Assembly: GCA_016935595.1 (NCBI GenBank)
Contig: JAFGQQ010000461.1
Coordinates: forward strand, 1 to 5,139
From: Bacteroidales bacterium
Lineage (GTDB): Bacteria; Bacteroidota; Bacteroidia; Bacteroidales; UBA10428
Direction: 5' to 3'
DNA: 5,139 nt
The position numbers and the translations under genes are program-made. This document shows, piece after piece, positions 1-4,889 of this stretch (position 1 is its first letter; the number at the start of each line of letters is the position of its first letter). A model generated the notes under the pieces. That model saw nothing but the letters and a program-made list of their open reading frames with translations. It was not told the DNA's origin and did not search any database.

Positions 1-185
1 TAATCCCCGCTTAACCTGAAAAACTGCATTTGTTCAATATAATACAAGTGATATTGATAGAAAAATGCAAAAAATATAAAACACCCTTCAAAATAAAGGA
101 TTATCAATATTTTCCTTAGATTGAAATTAGATGCCAGATTTTTACTCCTGTGAATTAGCCCGGAAAATAATGGAGGGTTCATTTT

Positions 186-224
186 AATTTAGAATTACTT
201 TTAGTAACAAAAGTAATTAAAATT
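186..224. repeat. Perfect 10-bp hairpin, extended to 15 paired positions
   Basis: AATTACTTTT at 193-202 pairs perfectly with AAAAGTAATT at 209-218 around a six-base loop. After a small internal loop (AG at 191-192 opposite A at 219), AATTT at 186-190 pairs with AAATT at 220-224. The stem is almost all A-T, so it would be a weak terminator at best, although a T-rich stretch follows at about 226-232. It could also be a regulator binding site or chance structure in AT-rich DNA. The pairing is directly visible; any function is a guess. Confidence 0.5.
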
Positions 225-274
225 GTATTTTTCAGAAACTATTATCTGCGATAAACTGATTTTATACTAAATGG

Positions 275-356
275 CAAAGCTATACGTAAATTTTTAATTC
301 GGGCGTTTGTTCTATAATGGATTGTCCCGCCTCTTGATGGGATTAATATAGCTTTG
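275..356. repeat. Spaced 10-bp inverted repeat around a GC-richer core
   Basis: CAAAGCTATA at 275-284 is the exact reverse complement of TATAGCTTTG at 347-356. The 62 bases between them include the most GC-rich patch of the left flank, with short complementary blocks CGGG (300-303) and CCCG (326-329), and TCCC (325-328) and GGGA (339-342). This could be a structured RNA, a small decayed mobile element with terminal repeats, or coincidence. No target-site duplication or transposase fragment was recognised. Confidence 0.4.
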
Positions 357-551
357 GACAAAAGTTCGATAGGTTTAAATATCAAAATAATACTTTATTA
401 AAACACAAATTAAAAGTGCTCATCAGGTAGAAAGTTTTTATTACTAAAGCTTCCCTAAATGTCTGTCTTTGAGCCAAAATAGCCAATAGGTGTATTGTAA
501 TTCCCTATTTAAATAATATTAAGTTTCCATAATAATAAAGTTACAATATGG

Positions 552-559
552 TATCTTTG
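552..559 (+). promoter_or_regulatory. Bacteroidota-type -7 promoter element for the acyltransferase operon
   Basis: TATCTTTG matches the Bacteroidota primary-sigma -7 consensus TAnnTTTG exactly. Transcription would start near 566, leaving a leader of about 16 bases before the TTG start at 582. No good TTG-type -33 element is seen at the usual spacing; the nearest candidate is TTTC at 524-527, slightly too far upstream. There is no Shine-Dalgarno sequence in the A/T-rich leader, which is normal for this phylum. Confidence 0.55.
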
Positions 560-581
560 TTTAAATTATTAAAAAACGATT

Positions 582-1886
582 TTGAACCATATTAAAGATT
601 CATATAAAAAAGGAGAGGATTTCTGGCTTCCCTTAGATAATGCTGCAAAAATATTTCCTGCAGTCCAATCTAAAGAAATGACTGTTGTTATAAGAGTGTC
701 AGCCGTATTAAAGGAAAGGATTAAAATTGGAAACCTGATGAAAGCTATTCATTCTATTGAAGAAAGATTTCCATATTATAAAGTAAGACTAAAAAAAGGA
801 TTTTTCTGGTATTTTCTCGAATACGTTAATTTGCCAATATCACTTGAACCTGAAAACCAGATACCCTGCAGGGAATTCAATAAAAGAGATAAGAATAAGT
901 TAATGTTTAGAATTCTGGTAAAAAAAAACAGGATTAGTTTAGAAATATCACATATTTTAACTGATGGGGGAGGTGCATTTGATTTTTTCAAATCTCTTCT
1001 AATATTGTATTTAAAATATAGGGGTACAACTATATCGGAAAATTTTGACTATATCCATCCTGATTCAATTATTTCTAAAGAGGAATTTGAAGATTCATAT
1101 AATAAATATTTTAAAGAAAATATACCGACTGCCTTAAAACAATCCAAAGCTTTTCATTTACCTTTTTCCCTGAATACTTTACCACGCTTCGATGTACTAA
1201 TTGCAATTTTATCTATAAATGAAATTAAAAACAAGGCTAAAGAAAAAGGTGTTAATATAACTATTTATCTGATAGCTTTGTACTTGTATGTACTTCAAGA
1301 TATTTATAAAAATTTGAATGTGTATAGCCGCTATAAAAAATTTAAAAAACTTAGAATTCAGGTACCTGTTAACCTGAGAAACATTTATCCATCTAAATCT
1401 ATGAGGAATTTTTCCTTATTTGTTATGCCTGAAATTGATTTACGGCTAGGCCATTATACTTTCGAAGAAATTATTAAAACCGTGTATCATCGAATGCAAC
1501 TTGAAACCGATGAAAAGCTGGTAAATAAAATAATTGCACGAAACGTTGGAGGTGAAAAAAAAATTTTTGTCAGGGGCGTACCCTTATTTATAAAGAATAT
1601 ATTCCTTAATATTACATATTACACATTAGGAATAAATCAATATAGCGGGGTTTTAACAAACCTGGGAAAAGTTGAATTTCCACAGGAAATAAGTAAATTA
1701 ATTGAATATTTTGTTTTAACTCCTCCTCCGCCACACAAAAAATTAAAAATAAACTGTGGAGTTATAGGATTTAATGATAAATTAGTTATAAGTTTCGGGA
1801 ATGTTACCAGATCAAAAGAGTTTGAAAAAAAGTTTTTAAAATTTCTTGTACTCCAGGGCATAAAAGTGAAATTAACAACATACTAA
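582..1886 (+). CDS. Condensation/alcohol-acetyltransferase-like acyltransferase (HxxxDG)
   Basis: This 434-residue protein resembles the superfamily that includes alcohol O-acetyltransferases, PapA-type acyltransferases and NRPS condensation domains. These enzymes move an acyl group from a thioester donor to a hydroxyl or amine. The main evidence is the catalytic-type motif HILTDGGG, with His124, Asp128 and Gly129, preceded by beta-strand-like sequence and placed near residue 125 as expected. Other features are an N-terminal WLPLDNAAKIFPA segment (15-27), a VPVNLRNIYP block (261-270) and SGVLTNLGKV near 355-364, which resemble conserved C-terminal-half blocks. It has no signal peptide or clear membrane helix, so it is probably cytoplasmic or membrane-associated. 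The TTG start is chosen because a stop lies four codons upstream in frame and the next ATG, at codon 33, would delete the conserved N-terminal segment. The membrane gene follows after 12 bases, suggesting co-transcription. Oddities are a PPPP run (381-384) and two A9 tracts. Donor and acceptor are unknown. Confidence 0.8.
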   Translation: MNHIKDSYKKGEDFWLPLDNAAKIFPAVQSKEMTVVIRVSAVLKERIKIGNLMKAIHSIEERFPYYKVRLKKGFFWYFLEYVNLPISLEPENQIPCREFNKRDKNKLMFRILVKKNRISLEISHILTDGGGAFDFFKSLLILYLKYRGTTISENFDYIHPDSIISKEEFEDSYNKYFKENIPTALKQSKAFHLPFSLNTLPRFDVLIAILSINEIKNKAKEKGVNITIYLIALYLYVLQDIYKNLNVYSRYKKFKKLRIQVPVNLRNIYPSKSMRNFSLFVMPEIDLRLGHYTFEEIIKTVYHRMQLETDEKLVNKIIARNVGGEKKIFVRGVPLFIKNIFLNITYYTLGINQYSGVLTNLGKVEFPQEISKLIEYFVLTPPPPHKKLKINCGVIGFNDKLVISFGNVTRSKEFEKKFLKFLVLQGIKVKLTTY

Positions 1887-1898
1887 AATATAATTATT

Positions 1899-2621
1899 AT
1901 GAATTATTGTAAAAACTGTGGTGTTGAACTGGAAGAAAATATGAATATTTGTCCGTTGTGTGGAGAATCCATTGATGAAAAATCAGTTAAAAAAGAACAT
2001 TTGCAATCTGCACAACCCCAGCCTGAGAAAAAATTATTTTCTGATTATGAAAGTTTAACTCAAAAACAAAGGCGCAAATTATTCTGGGAATTATCAGGTA
2101 TTATTCTTATTTCAGGAATTATTGTAACGCTTATTATTGATCTTATCATAAACAAAAACATTACATGGTCAAAGTATAGCATTACTGCTTCTCTGGTAAT
2201 ATTCGTAAATATTACATTAATCACTTTCTGGCGGCATAAGATTATATTGGTATTTGTGGGTAGCTTTGTATCAACCTCAATTCTGCTGGTACTTCTTGAT
2301 ATGTATAATTTAAATATAGGGTGGGGAGTTAAACTTGGAATACCATTTCTTTTTTCTTTGTATTTTATTATCCTAGTTTTAGTCATTCTTATGCGCATAT
2401 CTAACCAACAGGGATTTAATATGCTTGCCTGTTTTTTTATTGCTATCGGTTTACTTACAATGTGTATTGAAGGAATTATTTCGATATACACGAAAAAAGT
2501 TTTTTACTTGCACTGGAGTATAATTGTAATGGTTTGCATGATACCTATTTCAGCTATATTGTTTTTTATTCATTACCGTCTAAAAAAAGGAATCGACTTA
2601 AAACGGTTTTTTCATATTTAA
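1899..2621 (+). CDS. Zinc-ribbon six-helix membrane protein, DUF6320-like
   Basis: This 240-residue protein begins with a short zinc ribbon: Cys4 and Cys7 pair with Cys18 and Cys21 in a CxxC-x10-CxxC arrangement likely to bind one zinc ion. A polar, Gln/Pro/Lys-rich linker (about 25-60) follows. Six hydrophobic segments then sit at roughly 64-84, 91-110, 114-133, 145-166, 173-193 and 203-225, and the tail is basic. The architecture and the FWELSG...NITWSKYSI region match my recollection of DUF6320 proteins, which are encoded beside alcohol-acetyltransferase-like enzymes in other bacteria. The biochemical role is unknown; partnering the upstream acyltransferase at the membrane is an inference from gene order. 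The ATG start lies 12 bases after the upstream stop and begins right at the zinc ribbon, so it is well supported. Its 3' end overlaps the convergent gene by four bases. Confidence 0.75.
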   Translation: MNYCKNCGVELEENMNICPLCGESIDEKSVKKEHLQSAQPQPEKKLFSDYESLTQKQRRKLFWELSGIILISGIIVTLIIDLIINKNITWSKYSITASLVIFVNITLITFWRHKIILVFVGSFVSTSILLVLLDMYNLNIGWGVKLGIPFLFSLYFIILVLVILMRISNQQGFNMLACFFIAIGLLTMCIEGIISIYTKKVFYLHWSIIVMVCMIPISAILFFIHYRLKKGIDLKRFFHI

Positions 2622-3250
2622 AACCATGCAAATAATTCAATCCAAAGATCACGTTCCAGTACATAAAATAATAAGAAAGTAGCTATCCATCCGTGGTAAA
2701 GTCCCAATGACCATAAATTGCGCCATTTTAAATAAACTGATGTGAAAACTAATTCAAGAAAAAAAGTGAAGACCATTAGAAAATAACTAGGGTAATGCAC
2801 TAAACTAAAGATTATTGAAGTTAAAATGACCACCTGGTAGTTTTTAAACCTGATTTTTTCAATTGCTATTAAATTTCCTGCAATTAATCCTATCATCATA
2901 AATTGTTGAAATAATCCGAATACAGGATATAATAAAAATATCAATATGATATTCCGGTTCAGAATAACTGTATTGTTTAACAAGCCATATATAACAATAA
3001 CAGTTATACTAAGAATAGCTACAGGAAAAAGAAAAACGAACGATTGCCTGAAATTATTCTTTTGAAATCCCCAGTGTTTAAATAAGGTACGATCACTTTT
3101 ATACTTCACAACAATATATATTAGCCAGAATAAGCATACTCCAACAATATAAAATGCCCTCATCTGTAACCAATCCATTATAATAAATTTCAATAAACCT
3201 GTTATTATTACTGCAAGCAGTTCAATCCATTTCTTTGTGTCTGACTTCAA
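2618..3250 (-). CDS. Degenerate CPBP-family (Abi/Rce1-like) integral membrane protein
   Basis: This 210-residue, highly hydrophobic protein has about six to seven membrane segments. The layout resembles CPBP intramembrane metalloproteases, which use an EExxxR motif plus two His-bearing motifs to cleave substrates or process prenylated proteins. Here motif 1 reads FQQFMMIGL (114-122): Gln115 and Gln116 replace the two Glu residues, and Ile120 sits where Arg is expected. Motif 2 is kept as FSLVH (Phe148, His152), and the third region NLWSLGLYHGW keeps His186. The protein therefore may not be an active protease, or may belong to a Gln-type CPBP branch. The TTG start is preferred: a stop lies five codons upstream in frame, and the first ATG, at codon 25, would cut through the first membrane helix. 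It follows the secreted-protein gene by 12 bases and is probably in the same transcript. Substrate and role are unknown. Confidence 0.65.
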   Translation of the reverse strand: MKSDTKKWIELLAVIITGLLKFIIMDWLQMRAFYIVGVCLFWLIYIVVKYKSDRTLFKHWGFQKNNFRQSFVFLFPVAILSITVIVIYGLLNNTVILNRNIILIFLLYPVFGLFQQFMMIGLIAGNLIAIEKIRFKNYQVVILTSIIFSLVHYPSYFLMVFTFFLELVFTSVYLKWRNLWSLGLYHGWIATFLLFYVLERDLWIELFAWF

Positions 3251-3262
3251 GCTATTTTTATT

Positions 3263-3976
3263 TTAGGTTTTATTATTTTTTATAAGGATATTTTTCATAA
3301 TGAAATGAAATTCTTTAATTGCTTTATGATGAAAATGCGGGTATAAAAATTTATCGCGAAAAAGGGAATTGCTTTTATAAAAAGCACTATAAATTATTTT
3401 GGTATAACCATTTTCGGTTACAATAACATGAAAAGTTTGCCAGCCTTTTGTTTTTCCGTCATCCAGGTAACTGAATTTGATTGATTTGTTCTCATCGTCA
3501 ATGCTTATTATTTCCAGGCCGACAGCCAAATTATAAATACCTCTGAGAAATTTCAGGTTCAAATATAACACCTGGCCAGTTTCCAGACCAGTATAGTTAT
3601 TATCATCTCTATACATAATGAAACCGGTTAGTTTTGAAAACATTAATCCGAAAGAAATTATCTTTCCGTTCCACGATACAGCCGGACTGGTTGTTATATA
3701 ATTATTCCAGACCTTGTCAGGATTTTCTTTAATTATAAAAGCAAACTCTTGTTTAAAAAAACCGGAAAGGTTTTTTTCATTTTTGCAGCTCGATTGAATT
3801 TCACTAAAATTCATGAAATTCTGAGCTTTCTGCGCAATAATAAAATTCCTGATTTTTTTTTGGGGTATACGGTTTAAATCAATATTATCCATTTCTTCCT
3901 GGGAAAATCCTTTTATTGATAAAAGGCTAATTTCCAGGATAATAAACAATTTTATAAATAAAGTACTTATGTTCAA
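3263..3976 (-). CDS. Secreted/periplasmic protein, possibly DUF1990/SRPBCC-like
   Basis: I do not firmly recognise this 237-residue protein. Residues 1-25 look like a Sec signal peptide: Lys9, a hydrophobic core to about residue 20, then GFSQ, with cleavage likely before Gln26 as is common in Bacteroidota. There is no lipobox Cys. A short, charged, helix-prone stretch (27-70) leads to a mixed alpha/beta domain (about 78-232). Within it, LEIISIDDENKSIKFSYLD (154-172), then GWQTFHVIVTENG and a His-rich ending YPHFHHKAIKEFHF, recall DUF1990/SRPBCC-type ligand-binding folds. This is a pattern impression only. The TTG start is needed to include the signal peptide; a TGA stop lies three codons upstream in frame and the first ATG is codon 29. 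It is the first gene of a likely two-gene unit with the CPBP-like gene. No perfect TAnnTTTG element was found upstream on this strand. Confidence 0.6.
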   Translation of the reverse strand: MNISTLFIKLFIILEISLLSIKGFSQEEMDNIDLNRIPQKKIRNFIIAQKAQNFMNFSEIQSSCKNEKNLSGFFKQEFAFIIKENPDKVWNNYITTSPAVSWNGKIISFGLMFSKLTGFIMYRDDNNYTGLETGQVLYLNLKFLRGIYNLAVGLEIISIDDENKSIKFSYLDDGKTKGWQTFHVIVTENGYTKIIYSAFYKSNSLFRDKFLYPHFHHKAIKEFHFIMKNILIKNNKT

Positions 3977-4157
3977 TTTAAATCAGTTTATGCATATAGT
4001 TATTTATAAAGTTAGTACTTTTTTAATTAACAACTATTTAAAAGTTCAGTATCTTCAATGCAATTGAATTATTTTTTATTTACAAATAGCTGTATCATAT
4101 CATATTATAAGTATTTTGAACAATAAGGGTAATAAAATGTTATTTAAATAGTTATAA

Positions 4158-4165
4158 TAACTTTG
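4158..4165 (+). promoter_or_regulatory. Candidate distal -7 element, overlapping a palindrome
   Basis: TAACTTTG is a perfect TAnnTTTG match. If used, transcription would begin near 4172 and give the cold-shock mRNA a leader of about 115 bases. The element overlaps the right arm of the palindrome AGTTATAATAACT at 4150-4162, an arrangement a repressor could exploit. There is no good -33 element at normal spacing, and one chance match is not surprising in such AT-rich DNA. Confidence 0.3.
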
Positions 4166-4178
4166 ATGAATAATTTTT

Positions 4179-4193
4179 AATAAAGTACATATA
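4179..4193 (+). repeat. 15-bp direct repeat, copy 1 (upstream of cold-shock gene)
   Basis: AATAAAGTACATATA occurs here and again, identically, at 4586-4600 in the toxin-antitoxin promoter. A near copy with one mismatch, AATAAAGTACTTAT, lies at 3957-3970 inside the first codons of the minus-strand secreted-protein gene. The GTAC core is the centre of YefM-type operators, so this copy may be a vestigial or auxiliary antitoxin-binding site, or a trace of local duplication. Confidence 0.5.
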
Positions 4194-4254
4194 GTAATTG
4201 TGCTTATTAATTGAAATAGTTGTTAATAAAACACGTTTATTCATTTAAATGTTA

Positions 4255-4262
4255 TATTTTTG
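4255..4262 (+). promoter_or_regulatory. Bacteroidota-type -7 promoter element for the cold-shock gene
   Basis: TATTTTTG is a perfect TAnnTTTG match. Transcription would begin near 4269, leaving a short, A/T-rich leader of about 18 bases before the ATG at 4287. No clear -33 TTG lies at the usual 19-21 base spacing. Position and match make this the more likely of the two candidate promoters for the cold-shock gene. Confidence 0.55.
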
Positions 4263-4286
4263 CACTTTAATTATTAAAATAAAATT

Positions 4287-4478
4287 ATGAAAGAAGGAAA
4301 AGTAAAATTTTTTAATAATGCCAAAGGTTTTGGTTTTATTAGAGACATTGAAACAAGTGAAGAACATTTTGTTCATGTTAGTGGTCTTATTGATGAAATA
4401 AGAGAAAATGATGATGTTCAGTTTGAACTACAAGAAGGAAGAAAAGGATTAAATGCTGTAAATGTTAAATTAGTATAA
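4287..4478 (+). CDS. Cold-shock domain protein, CspA family
   Basis: This 63-residue protein is a single cold-shock domain, a five-stranded OB-fold that binds single-stranded RNA and DNA and acts in the cytoplasm as an RNA chaperone. Both nucleic-acid-binding motifs are visible: RNP1 as KGFGFI (13-18) and RNP2 as HFVHVS (27-32). The N-terminal VKFFN carries Phe where E. coli CspA has Trp, as is usual in Bacteroidota homologues. Length is slightly under the 65-70 residues typical of the family. The ATG start begins directly at the first strand (MKEGKVKFF) and no Shine-Dalgarno sequence precedes it. The gene stands alone, with promoter candidates at 4255-4262 and 4158-4165 and an intrinsic terminator 36 bases after its stop. 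Whether it is actually cold-induced cannot be read from the sequence. Confidence 0.95.
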   Translation: MKEGKVKFFNNAKGFGFIRDIETSEEHFVHVSGLIDEIRENDDVQFELQEGRKGLNAVNVKLV

Positions 4479-4514
4479 TATAATTAATATAACGAAATAC
4501 ATATTTTTAATCTT

Positions 4515-4548
4515 GAGCTCCATTATTTATGGAGCTCTTTTTATTTTT
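4515..4548 (+). terminator. Intrinsic terminator of the cold-shock gene
   Basis: A perfect 9-bp stem, GAGCTCCAT (4515-4523) with ATGGAGCTC (4529-4537), closes a five-base loop and is followed directly by a T-rich tract at 4538-4548. This is a textbook Rho-independent terminator reading rightward. It separates the cold-shock transcript from the toxin-antitoxin promoter about 25 bases downstream. Confidence 0.93.
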
Positions 4549-4574
4549 AAATTGAAAATATTTAAAATATTATA

Positions 4575-4604
4575 TTGAAAATTGAAATAAAGTACATATA
4601 TTTG
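4575..4604 (+). promoter_or_regulatory. Promoter of the yefM-yoeB module
   Basis: TATATTTG at 4597-4604 matches the TAnnTTTG -7 consensus exactly. TTG at 4575-4577 serves as a -33 element, with a spacer of exactly 19 bases. This is the best-formed promoter in the window. Transcription should start near 4611, giving a leader of about 24 bases. The -7 element overlaps the first TGTACA palindrome, consistent with autorepression by antitoxin blocking RNA polymerase. Confidence 0.7.
4586..4600 (+). repeat. 15-bp direct repeat, copy 2 (inside the toxin-antitoxin promoter)
   Basis: AATAAAGTACATATA is identical to 4179-4193. In this copy it spans the end of the promoter spacer and the first bases of the -7 element, and includes the AGTACA half of the operator-like array. 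Confidence 0.5.
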
Positions 4605-4632
4605 TACAATATTGTTAACTAATAATTGTACA
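4591..4632. promoter_or_regulatory. Operator-like array of GTAC palindromes (YefM binding sites)
   Basis: Two perfect TGTACA palindromes lie at 4603-4608 and 4627-4632, and a one-mismatch version AGTACA at 4591-4596. Their centres fall at 4593.5, 4605.5 and 4629.5, spacings of 12 and 24 bp. Another palindrome, GTTAAC at 4614-4619, sits near the missing 12-bp step. In E. coli, YefM binds palindromes with a TGTACA core at the yefM-yoeB promoter, to my recollection with a 12-bp centre-to-centre spacing. The array covers the -7 element, the predicted transcription start and the leader, so bound YefM-YoeB should repress transcription. Confidence 0.7.
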
Positions 4633-4634
4633 TT

Positions 4635-4889
4635 ATGCAAACAGCTAATATGTCTGAATTCAGAAAAGATTTAAAAAAATACCTGAATATTGTTACTGAT
4701 GATCATGAAACAGTGATAATTAACCGTGGTGATAAAAAGGCTGCTGTTGTAATGTCTTTAGATGAATATAATTCACTTACAGAAACAAATTATTTATTTT
4801 CAACTGAAGCTAACAGGCAGCATTTACTTCAATCAATTCAACAGGTTAATGAAGGAAAAATCATCCGTAAAGATTTAATAGAAGAATGA
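4635..4889 (+). CDS. yefM: Antitoxin of the Phd/YefM family
   Basis: This 84-residue protein is the antitoxin of a type II module. It neutralises the YoeB-like toxin by direct binding and represses its own operon as a DNA-binding dimer. The N-terminal Phd/YefM fold is clear: MSEFRKDLKKYLNIV (6-20), then TVIINRGDKKAAVVMSLDEYNSL (26-48 in parts), closely matching E. coli YefM, whose corresponding strand ends VLMSLEEYNSL. The C-terminal part (ETNYLFSTEAN onward, 50-84) corresponds to the segment that wraps around the toxin and is often disordered when unbound. The ATG at 4635 is preferred over a TTG at 4626, which lies inside a TGTACA operator palindrome; an ATG at 4650 is a shorter alternative. 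The stop overlaps the toxin start in ATGA, so the two are translationally coupled. Confidence 0.92.
   Translation: MQTANMSEFRKDLKKYLNIVTDDHETVIINRGDKKAAVVMSLDEYNSLTETNYLFSTEANRQHLLQSIQQVNEGKIIRKDLIEE

Larger units (their letters stand above)
1..551. other. Non-coding AT-rich region with inverted repeats
   Basis: No convincing gene is visible in this stretch; stop codons are dense in all six frames. The longest open frame noticed runs on the minus strand from about 394 to 242, roughly 50 codons, with no ATG and no recognisable motif. A miniature ATG frame of eight codons starts at 271 and ends at 297, too short to interpret. The stretch holds two notable inverted repeats, listed separately, and a weaker pair (51-59 with 102-110). 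The patch at 300-345 is richer in G and C than its surroundings and may be the remnant of a lost gene or element, or a structured RNA. What lies left of the window is unknown, so part of this could be the 3' region of an upstream gene. Confidence 0.6.
3977..4286. other. Divergent AT-rich intergenic region
   Basis: This 310-base stretch separates the minus-strand envelope pair from the cold-shock gene and carries no gene. It holds an 11-bp inverted repeat (4032-4042 with 4143-4153, 100 bases apart), a perfect palindrome AGTTATAATAACT (4150-4162), two -7-type promoter elements reading rightward (listed separately) and one copy of a 15-bp sequence also found before the toxin-antitoxin genes. No leftward promoter with the phylum consensus is evident, so the start of the minus-strand unit is undefined. 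Confidence 0.6.

Noticed and set aside
275..356. Integron attC site
   Set aside because: The inverted repeat lacks the GTTRRRY and RYYYAAC core sites, and no integrase or cassette array is present.
242..394. About 50 open codons on the minus strand in the left flank
   Set aside because: There is no ATG start, no motif and no homologue I recognise; a relic of a gene is possible but cannot be supported.
548..595. Short ATG frame of 15 codons just before the acyltransferase
   Set aside because: It overlaps the promoter -7 element and the real start in another frame, and begins upstream of the predicted transcription start.
776..991. 71-codon minus-strand frame inside the acyltransferase gene
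   Set aside because: Antisense to the conserved HxxxDG region, with no recognisable motif and no promoter.
1637..1861. 74-codon minus-strand frame
   Set aside because: Antisense to the conserved C-terminal part of the acyltransferase; it shows no sign of being coding.
2060..2491. 143-codon open frame on the minus strand
   Set aside because: It lies wholly antisense to the zinc-ribbon membrane gene, has no domain, and reflects the base composition of hydrophobic codons read in reverse.
2605..2625. Bidirectional terminator between the convergent genes
   Set aside because: The stem has only two G-C pairs and a nine-base loop, lies inside coding sequence, and has no proper T tract on the + side.
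3787..3900. Helix-hairpin-helix DNA-binding motif in the secreted protein
   Set aside because: The stretch starting DLNRIP superficially recalls such motifs, but there is no GxG hairpin and the protein appears to be exported.
4626..4634. TTG start adding three residues to the antitoxin
   Set aside because: It falls inside a TGTACA operator palindrome, and an ATG three codons later fits the family length better.
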